Below, piece by piece: positions 56,350 to 64,000 of a stretch of 64,000 bases of DNA. The DNA is from Nageia nagi (lineage: Eukaryota; Pinophyta): positions 14,818,001-14,882,000 of the forward strand of contig JBITNC010000001.1 in assembly GCA_050084985.1 (NCBI GenBank). The letters run 5' to 3'. How positions within the stretch are numbered: position 1 is the stretch's first letter; each line of letters begins with the position of its first letter. A program made the position numbers and the translations under genes. The notes below the pieces were generated by a model. That model did not search any database, was not told the origin of the DNA, and saw nothing but the letters and a program-made list of their open reading frames with translations.

Positions 56350-56378
56350 CCCTTACCACTCCATTGGAGGTCGAAGGG
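56350..56378 (+). other. Leader hairpin 4 (type II, inner part only) of element D
   Basis: The inner stem CCCTT (56350-56354) with AAGGG (56374-56378) and the CTCC/GGAG tip are identical to hairpin 2. No outer stem could be found. Confidence 0.6.
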
Positions 56379-56438
56379 ATATGTGACTCTTGGAAGAATA
56401 ATTGAACCTCGCTTAACTAATTTATCTACACTTAACGG

Positions 56439-56502
56439 CTTCTTACCAAGTCTGCTCTTACCACTCCATTGGAGGTCGAAGAGATATGTGACTAGTAAGA
56501 AG
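56439..56502 (+). other. Leader hairpin 5 (type II) of element D
   Basis: CTTCTTAC (56439-56446) pairs with GTAAGAAG (56495-56502). The inner stem CTCTT (56455-56459) pairs with AAGAG (56479-56483). Compared with hairpin 2, one pair in each stem has changed from C-G to T-A on both sides. Confidence 0.75.
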
Positions 56503-57209
56503 AGGAAATTTATTACACATAATACTTCCACAGCTGGAAGGGGTTAATGAACATCATTAAGAGTTGGATAATGAATCTCATTATAATTAAAAAAGAATAA
56601 CGGGGTTTATTAAGATCAAGACTCACTTAAAATAAACTTTTTGATTATATCACATTAAGATAAAATAAGTAAATGGACATGAATGTTTGGGAGGGTAGTA
56701 TGCATAAATATACTTTACTTGTTTAAATGCATTGCATAAGGCCTTAAAGTAATAATTGAACATTAATGAGTTGGACGTCACTACCAATCGTTAATTCCTA
56801 CTTCTTTGTAACCACCGACATAACACACTTGAAGCCATAGAGCCAGTTACACTTGGAGGTGATGACCAGGGTAACTTTCCTTTAGGTAGGAGTCAAAAAA
56901 GGAGACTCATCTAGAACCAAGCCAAAAGCCATAGAAACTTGCAAACATTAGAATTGCCCAACCTACCTTGTTTAACACTTGAATAGTCAAAACAAACTAG
57001 GAAAATTAAAAAGATTAAAAATAAACAACCCATATCGTTCATTTAATTCAAATATTAAAAATATGTGAAAAAGTTAAAGAAGATAATCACATCATTAAAA
57101 GTAGGTTTGCATATAGGCTATTTGTGCATTAAATTATTTTCTCGAAAATATAATCTAAAAGATAAAAATAGAGTTTGTTGTTCATGATGCTTGTTTATGA
57201 TATCTAAAA
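56503..57209 (+). other. Rest of the element D leader
   Basis: Non-coding, A-rich sequence between the hairpin array and the first start codon. No family motif was recognised. The GATGAC/CCAGGGTAAC stretch near 56860-56880 is locally G/C-richer. Confidence 0.4.
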
Positions 57210-58549
57210 ATGGTTCAAACTAGAAGTATGATCGCTAAGAAAATGTGAGAACACCCATTTGAAATACAAGAAATAGATTCAGATAGTATGGATTTGATAG
57301 AGTATTCGGTTAGGAGGCCACCTCCTTTAGATGAATCAAATTCACGGGTAGTTCGTTATGAAAGTAAAGATTGGGATTGTGGTTATGATCAAACTAGATT
57401 GCAAAAACAAAGTATAGAAGATCCTATTACCAAGGCTGGAATGCAAGTGTTAGATGAAGAGTTAATTGAAATTCGTCATCGCCTAGCTAATCATAGGGCT
57501 ATTCCTAAGATGTCTTCTAGTTTACCGGGAAATGTAGAAAAATTAGACCAAAAGCTTGATAACTTAGAAATTGATGAGGCTAAATCTCAGGCTGAAACCA
57601 TAGCAGTACCAGAGACTGAGCCTTATAAAGTTAAATATGAAAGATTCATTTATCAATTATCATATGGTCAAAAAGTAAGCTCTTTAATCCGAAAGGAGGG
57701 AGCTCCTTTTTCTCATAAATCTCTCAAATTAGGAAAAAATGAAGTATCAATACCTACGAGTAATTTATCTCAAAGAGCTACTTCAACGAAGCAAAGGAGA
57801 AATCTTATTCTTCAAAGGGAGGATTACATAGAAGGACATCCAAGTACAAAATAGAAGAGATACCTTCTTATGAAGAACTAGAAGAATGATGATTATGTAA
57901 AACAAAAGCCGGTTAAAAATTCACAGAAATACATGCTGATGATATTAAAAGGGCTGCAAAGATGCAATATCTTCTAAAGGAAGTTGACAAATTCATTAAA
58001 ATTCAAGAACAAAAGGATAAATTAAAAGAAATGGAAGATAAACTTCTTAAAGATAAAAGAAAATTCATAGAACAAGAACAAGCAAAGAAAGAAAGAAACG
58101 AGTTCTTGGAACAAGAAAAGAAAAGACTTCATAAAGAGCATGAGATTCAACTTCGTTTACAGGAATTACAACTTAAAGAATTAGAGAATGAAAAAATAAA
58201 AAGAGAACAATATCTACGTATGGAGAAAGAAAAACAAAGATAGTGGGATGAATATCAAAAAATAAGGAATTTGAAACCAAAAACTCCTAAAGGAAGTCAA
58301 ATACAAAGATATCGAGATCCTCACTTAGACAAACAAGAAGTGATGGATAGAGAGACAGCCATTTTATTACAAAAGGAAATGGATAAGGAACTAGAACTTC
58401 AAAAATTATATGATAAACAAAAGCGAGATTCTATTAAAAGTTGGGTTGAAGAAACCCAAAATCAAACAAGACAACCTGATTATAAGGGAAAAGATCTATA
58501 TGGAAAAGGGATATCCCAAAAACCTCCTAGAATCCCTATGCCGCAATGA
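57210..58549 (+). pseudogene. Element D pre-gag frame with long coiled coil (broken)
   Basis: The proposed start MVQTRSMIAKKM at 57210 is cut by a TGA, after which an open frame (57288-57854, 188 codons) follows with VRRPPPLDESNSRVVRYESK and MQVLDEELIEIRHRLANHR. A second part (57962-58243) is an almost pure Glu/Lys/Gln helix (DKLKEMEDKLLKDKRKFIEQ and onward), a strong coiled coil. A third part (58271-58549) ends in a basic, proline-containing segment. It lies before the gag core, like the extra first frame of Ogre-type elements. It could instead be the N-terminal half of gag. No homologue can be named. Confidence 0.65.
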
Positions 58550-58705
58550 CATTCACCTCTTAAAATATTACCTCCACCACTGTCAGAGTTTCCTTCTGAC
58601 TATGAGTCTTACATTTCAAGATCAATTTCAGAAAAGGATCCAAATACTTAAAGATATCATAGACACACCCAAGGTCATAGAACCGATAAAGAATTAGAAG
58701 ACTTT

Positions 58706-59740
58706 ATGAAGGATTTTATAAATCGAGAAATGAATGTTCAAGGACTTCAAAAGTTAAATTACAAGAATATTTGCAATGAGCCTATTCACCCAAGTGTTCC
58801 AAAAAAGAAACTACCATATAGGTTTGAATTTCCTAAAATAGAGTCATTTAAAGGGAGAGAAGACCCCAAGGAACATTTGAGGAAATTTACATTTTTTAGT
58901 TATCATATAGCCAATGATGACTCATTAATGTACGTATATTTCCTATGACACTCGCAGGCCAAGCTTTGGATTGGTATAATAGTTTACCTATGCATAGTTT
59001 ATATACATTTGAACAATTGGCTAATCAATTTCTTGAACATTTTAGAATCAATATTAAAGAAAAATCTTCAATTACTGATCTTACGAGATTGCAACAATTT
59101 CCTAATGAAACTATACAAGATTACATCTCAAGATGGTGGGCCATACTCACTAGTATGCCTTATACAATACCACAAGAGGAATTGGCTAAATTATTTAGTC
59201 AAAGTTGTTTAAGGCCAATAGCCAGTGTTCTCCAAATTCAACAACATAGAACTTTTGAAGAAGCTATTGCTCAGGCAATAGTTATAGAAAGAGTTAAAAT
59301 TCAAGATGGAGAATTAAAGCTTAAGAAAAAAGAATACAAAAAGGGTAATCAATATGAGAACAGTACTAAACAACCACAAAACAATCAAATAGCTATGACA
59401 GAAGATTCTGGTCAAGCTTCAAAAATTGAAGAAAATGTTGAACCTAAGCCTAAAAGAAAGTTTACCCCATTAGAAGAACCATTAGCAGAAATACTTAAAA
59501 AATTATGTGATAATGGTATGATTAGATTACCTGATATAAAACCTAAAAATAATATTGCTAAGGGAAGCAAATGGTATAAGGAAAATGAATTTTGTGCTTA
59601 TCATAGCAAAAGGGACATAATACAAATAGTTGTCAAACTTTACAGCACAAAATTCAAGATTTGATAGATAGTCGAAAGATAGATGTGGATAATCCTATGG
59701 TGCCTTCGAATAAAATTTAGGGATATATCAAAACCCCTTA
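58706..59740 (+). pseudogene. Element D gag core and zinc knuckle (broken)
   Basis: The part at 58706-58948 ends with RFEFPKIESFKGREDPKEHL. A frame change at about 58945 leads to 58945-59664 with MTLAGQALDWYNSLPMHSLY, then FEQLANQFLEHF and FPNETIQDYISRWW, the retrotransposon gag core. The C-terminal region carries CAYHSKR and, after a one-base shift near 59610, H-N-T-N-S-C followed by KIQDLIDSRKIDVD, a C-x2-H-x4-H-x4-C knuckle. Only a few lesions separate it from a full gag. Confidence 0.85.
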
Positions 59741-60136
59741 CCTTCACATCAAGCTAACAATGTGGCAACCATCCCAAACCAAATGAACTATACATGGAAT
59801 AATAAGGATATGCCATTTATAGGGACTATAGATGATTCAACACATATGATTGGTATAGCTACAAGAGCACAACAATATCAGAATAAATAAGATAATCCAT
59901 CGAAAAAATCAATCGATATCAAACCCAATTAATATACAACCTATACCTCCCCCGCAACAACCTAAAGTCTCGATAAAAGGTGCTCTTCAACTGATAATTA
60001 AAAATGTCTCCAGTTAAAATGACCTCATTTGAATTATTACAACAGTCTGAGAGTTATAGGGAGGCTATGAATCAAATTCTACAAGAAATTCAAGTGGATA
60101 TTGTAACCCCATAATTTTATTTCAATAGTTGAAATT

Positions 60137-60620
60137 TTGAGGATATCTCAACAACCTAACATCACCTTCTACGAACAAGAAAAATTAAATAACGATGGAC
60201 CAGGTAGACTTGATCCACCTCCACATATAATAGGTAAAGTAGATGGAAAATTATTTAAAAGAATTCTGATAGATGAAGGTTTAGCTATAAATATAATTTC
60301 AGATGCTGCATACAAAAATTTGAATTTGTCAGATTCACTTATTTTAGCTCCTTCTTTACAAATTAAGGCATTTAATGATGCAGTGTGTTCAACTTTGGGA
60401 TCAATAGTGTTGTCGAATTATAGTAGGGGCTAAAACTGTTCAAACTTTATTACATATAATTGAAGGAAATATTATACAATACAATGTTCTTTTAGGATGT
60501 CCATGGATTAGAGAAATGCAATGTGTCCCCTCAACTTATCATGGATGTTTAAAATACATATATAAAGATAAATTTCATTGTGTGTTTAAAGATCCAGACC
60601 CGTTATTCACACTGTAATTT
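60137..60620 (+). pseudogene. Element D aspartic protease (broken)
   Basis: The fold starts with PPPHIIGKVDGKLFKRILID. The active site reads LIDEGLAINIIS, where Ser/Thr-Gly is expected after Asp; here it is D-E-G, which retains Asp and Gly. The later strand NVLLGCPWIREMQCVPSTYH after a frameshift near 60430 is typical of this group. The protease would mature the polyprotein. Confidence 0.8.
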
Positions 60621-60639
60621 AATTTTTGATCGAATAGAG

Positions 60640-61335
60640 TGACATTACCGTCTCCTAATTTATCAACTATATTGATGAATAAAAGTATCAATCACTTTGA
60701 AGTCACAAAAGGAAAAGGTGATATAGTTATACAAGATAAAAATACTTGGGAAAAAGTTGCTAAAACTTTAGATGAAAAATATGGAGCTTCTTCATCAAAA
60801 TAAGTAAATACTACATCTAATAATGACTCATCCAATGTATATCCAATAAAAGTTAAATTAAGGGATTTAGGGATGGGAGAATATGACGTAGATGATGTGG
60901 TATTTAGTATACCTTCATCACAAGAAATTGGAATATTATCTAAATCACCTAGTGTGATTGGACAAATAGTGCCTTTAGGAGAAATACCTAATCAGACAAT
61001 GTTCATCTATGCAGGGATAGGGGATCTTGTGTCAACAACACCCAATCAAACATATGAAGGAAATTTCAATAATGACATGAAATATTTATCGCCATGTTCA
61101 AGAACATTTATCTTAAACTATTTTAACAAATGTAATTGGCAAGGATGAGGATTGGGTCGATATGAATAAGGTCCACGAGAGATAATTGAATTACAATACC
61201 AATACCCCACTGATAAAAGTGGATTAGGTTATCAAAATAAATGTGAAAATCTTGCTAAATTAGAAAATTTAGGAGAAGAAATTTGGATTATAATGAAGAA
61301 ATCTTAGAGAAAGAATCCATAGTACAAGAAGTTAT
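60640..61335 (+). pseudogene. Element D protease-RT linker with G-patch-like motif
   Basis: The open frame 60873-61148 contains EIGILSKSPSVIGQIVPLGE and ends FNKCNWQG. After a TGA it continues GLGRYE, a stop, GPREIIELQYQYPTDKSGLG, giving the pattern G-x-G-L-G-x-x-x-Q-G...GLGY of a G-patch (61125-61240). G-patch modules bind nucleic acid or helicases and occur after protease in some retroelements. Two stops interrupt it. Confidence 0.55.
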
Positions 61336-61363
61336 TGATATAAGAGAATAACAATTAAGTGAA

Positions 61364-62900
61364 ATGGATGTCTTAGAAGGTGTCGAAACACTCTTTATTA
61401 ATAATATTGGGCCACTCTGGAATCATTCATGTTTACCAAGACATATACAAGAAAAAATAAATAAAAATGTCGAATCATCAATCATTTTATATTCAGATAT
61501 ACCATCGGTAAATATGGTTACCAAAAAAGAGAATGATATTGAAGATCAAAATAATGAACAAATAGATGAAGTTAACAAAAACCAAAATTTAATCAAAATA
61601 ATAGCCAATACTTCTACAGATGAAATAATTATTGATTTCTCTCTTATATCATCTAATCCTTCGGTACACGAATTCAAAAATGTAGATCACATAGTTGGTT
61701 CCTATGAAAATCAAATGAACATCAAATATGCACGAGTGAACAAACTCAAGAATACGATGAAGAATATAGTGTTAATGAAATGGCTGGATACCAGTACCAA
61801 ATCAATTAGAAGAAGGGTCACATATGCTTACTGAAAAAGTCTTAGAAATAAATATTAGTAATGATCCTAAAATCCTAAAATTATTCAATTAGGAGAAAAC
61901 CTCATGGAAAATGAACAAGAAGAAATTATAACCTTATTAAAAGAATGAGAAAAGGTATTTGCATGGTCATATGCAACATGCCTAGAATAGATCCTAAATT
62001 AGTAGTACATAATTTAGCATTAAAGCCTGATGCTAAACCCGTTAAACAAAAATTACGTAAAATGCATCCTACTATAGCATTAATGGTAAAAGAAGAACTT
62101 CAAAAATTATTAGAAGCTAAATTTATACAACCTATAGATTACTCAGATTGGATATCTAATATGGTACTTGTGAAAAAACCAAGTGGAAAAATAAGAATAT
62201 GCACAGATTTTCATGATCTTAATAGAGCTTGTCCTAAAGATGATTTCCCTCTACCTAGCATTGATAATTTGGTAGACTCGACAGCAGGACATGATATGTT
62301 ATCATTAATGGACGGGTTTTCTGGTTATAATCAAATAAAAATAGCTACTGAAGATCAACATAAAATGGCTTTTATAACTCCTTGGGTACCTTTTGTTATA
62401 AAGTTATGCCTTTTGGATTGAAAAATGCCAGGGCAACTTATCAAAGAGCTATGACTTATATATTCCATGATTATATGCACAACATGTAGAAGATTATGTC
62501 GATGATTTGTTGGTTAAATCTGAATATCGAGTAGATCATGGAAAAGATCTAATTAAAGTCTTAGATAGATTATTAGAACATAAAGTAAGATTAAATATGA
62601 AAAAGTGTGTTTTTGGTGTAACTTCAGGGAAATTATTAGGGTTTATTGTGTCTCAATGAGGAATTGAAATAGATCCTAGCAAAGTGAAGGCAATAGTAGA
62701 CATGCCACCTCCTGCAAATCTAAAACAATTACAGAGTTTACAGGGTAAGTTACAAGCCATTAGAAGGTTTATAGCTCAACTTTCTGATAAATGTAAACCA
62801 TTTACAAAATTATTTAAAAAGGGAGTAGAATATCATTGGGGCAAAGAGCAACAAGATGCATTCGATGAAATTAAAAGATATTTATTATCGCCTCCTGTAT
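61364..62900 (+). pseudogene. Element D reverse transcriptase with N-terminal linker (broken)
   Basis: An acidic linker (61364-61834) leads to RT. The blocks are HNLALKPDAKPVKQKLRKMH, DWISNMVLVKKPSGKIRICT, then ACPKDDFPLPSIDNLVDST and LMDGFSGYNQIKIATEDQHK. After a frameshift near 62393 come MPFGLKNARATYQRAMTYIF and the intact catalytic YVDDLLVKSEY (about 62497). The thumb shows IDPSKVKAIVDMPPPANLKQ and LQGKLQAIRRFIAQ. Only about three lesions are visible. Confidence 0.9.
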
Positions 62901-63315
62901 TAAGTCCACCAAGGAAAGATGTACCTTTTTTGTTATATATCTCTGCTACTAAAAATGCGTTAGGAACAATGCTTTCTCAAAAGAATGAACACAATAAAGA
63001 GCAAGCTATATATTATCTGAGTAGAACTCTAGTGAGCTACGAGATTAAGTATATATATTTGGAAAAATTATGTCTTGCTGTCATTTTTGCTACTAAAAAA
63101 ATTTGACATTATATGCTTAATCATACAACATATGTCATCTCTAAAATGGATCCGTTGAAATATATGATGAATAAAACATATCAAAATTCAAGGACCGCAA
63201 AATGGATAATGCACTTAACTGAATTTGATTTACATTTTATTGGACAAAAGTCGATAAAAGGATAAGTAATTGCTAACTATCTCGCTGATGCTCCATTGCA
63301 AGATAATAAACCCCT
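62900..63315 (+). pseudogene. Element D RNase H (first, gypsy type)
   Basis: The RT frame continues with PPRKDVPFLLYISATKNALG, then QAIYYLSRTLVSYEIKYIYL and KLCLAVIFATKKI to a stop at 63104. It carries on with KMDPLKYMMN and WIMHLTEFDLHFIGQK to about 63300 (LADAPL). The first catalytic Asp is changed (ISATKN where ASD/SAS variants occur). Confidence 0.82.
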
Positions 63316-63379
63316 TGTAATTGAATTACCTAATGATGGAGTATTTCAATTAGATGAAATTGAAATACTTGTAGAACCT

Positions 63380-63840
63380 GAAGATGATTGGGATATGACA
63401 ATACACTTTGATGGTTCTCATGTGAACAAGGTGGTGGAGCAAGTGTTGTATTTATAACACCGTAAGGTATCCCTATACCATATTCATTTAAACTAAAATT
63501 TCCTTGTACTAATAATAATGCAGAATACGAAGCTTTAATATTAGCATTAAGAACTGCTATTAAATTAAAACTTAAAAGAATTAAGATTATTGGAGATTCT
63601 TTACTCATCGTCAATCAAGTGAAAGGAATTTATCAATGTAAAGAGCCTTTACTTCAAAAGTATAAAGCATTAGTTGAGAAATTATTAAAATCTTTTGATC
63701 AATTTAGTATAGAAGTAGCACCAAGATCATCTAATAGATTTGTAGATGCTATGGCTTCTATTGGATCTCTTATCCCAGAAGATCCTAAAAAATCCTCTAT
63801 TCAAGTGGAAATAATTCAATTTCTCAATCATCATTACAAC
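63380..63840 (+). pseudogene. Element D second RNase H (plant/archaeal type), before integrase
   Basis: WDMTIHFDGSHVNK gives the first Asp. After a frameshift near 63430 follow PYSFKLKFPCTNNNAEYEAL (Glu), then IKIIGDSLLIVNQVKGIYQC (Asp), and VAPRSSNRFVDAMASIGSLI with the fourth Asp. The domain is close to those of A and C in motif but sits after the first RNase H, the classical Tat position. Only the frameshift is a clear lesion. Confidence 0.85.
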
Positions 63841-63864
63841 AGGAAGATGAGGAAAAAAGCGTGT

Positions 63865-64000
63865 TAAATATAGACATAACTGATAAAGATAATTGGTACA
63901 AAGAATTGACAAATTTTTTAAAATTTGGAAATCTTCCTATAAACCTTAATAAATCATCATGACGAGCTTTTAAAATCAAAGCAACTAAATATTGTTTGAT
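63865..64000 (+). pseudogene. Element D integrase, N-terminal start (cut by window edge)
   Basis: The sequence encodes DKDNWYKELTNFLKFGNLPI, then AFKIKATKYCL, the usual entry of gypsy integrase (D-W-x-x-x-L...Y-L...G-x-L-P...A-x-x-Y-x-L). The zinc region and core are beyond the window. Confidence 0.72.

Larger units (their letters stand above)
54260..64000 (+). mobile_element. Element D: Ty3/gypsy (Tat-like) retrotransposon, 3' part beyond the window
   Basis: It has a 5' LTR (54260-55379), a primer-binding site, a 1.8-kb leader with hairpins, a pre-gag coiled-coil frame, gag, protease, a G-patch-like region, RT, RNase H, a second RNase H and the start of integrase. The order RT, RNase H, second RNase H, integrase is that of Tat-group elements. 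Frames are much longer and CpG is better kept than elsewhere in the window, so D is probably the youngest large element here, though still broken. Confidence 0.87.

Noticed and set aside
55846-56502. Leader hairpins of D as small inverted-repeat transposons (MITEs)
   Set aside because: No target duplications flank the hairpins, the stems differ between copies, and the inner motifs are conserved rather than the ends.

Overview
The window is AT-rich, plant-type nuclear repeat DNA. It is built almost entirely from decayed LTR retrotransposons of the Ty3/gypsy and Ty1/copia superfamilies, nested inside one another. I find no intact host gene, no rRNA, no tRNA and no CRISPR array. The only host-derived coding signal is a broken pentatricopeptide-repeat (PPR) fragment carried inside a small CACTA-type DNA transposon. 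Old, deeply nested elements with scattered stop codons (many TAG where CAG/Gln or TGG/Trp is expected) suggest a large, methylated seed-plant genome. A gymnosperm would fit, but that is an inference and no species can be named.

Left nest (1-24924). A copia element (H2, 22890-24924) is the outermost layer. It is followed on its left by the 3' part of a second copia (H1, 21300-22813). The 3' part of a gypsy element with a chromodomain-like tail (F2, about 16798-21299) abuts H1 in the middle of its reverse transcriptase. A minus-strand gypsy element (A, before 1 to about 16797) abuts F2 in the middle of its gag. Element B (5992-10833), an internally deleted LTR element, sits inside the reverse transcriptase of A with TG...CA-type ends and a perfect 5-bp target duplication (CCTAT). 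Read outward, the proposed insertion order is H2, then H1, F2, A and B.

Middle (24925-28105). The LTR and part of the interior of a minus-strand element (G) with internal tandem repeats. It is cut by element C.

Right nest (28106-64000). Element C (plus-strand gypsy) runs from its 5' LTR at 28106 to at least 54259. It is interrupted inside its RNase H by element E (33799-47529, minus strand, gag only), which is itself interrupted inside gag by element F (39075-45258, a complete sibling of F2, target duplication TGAAG). C has a long extra reading frame after its integrase, and that frame is interrupted by the CACTA-like element (51188-52292, target duplication AAT). Element D (54260 to beyond 64000) follows. 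It is another gypsy element, with a long structured leader, a coiled-coil pre-gag frame, gag, protease, a G-patch-like motif, RT, RNase H, a second RNase H and the start of integrase.

Points of most interest are: (1) an array of hairpins in the D leader whose stems differ between copies but stay paired; (2) two different positions for the second, plant/archaeal-type RNase H, between protease and RT in A and C but after the first RNase H in D; (3) the CACTA-like element carrying a PPR fragment; (4) the gag-only element E with a long former reading frame on its opposite strand; (5) the long extra frame behind integrase in C and A.
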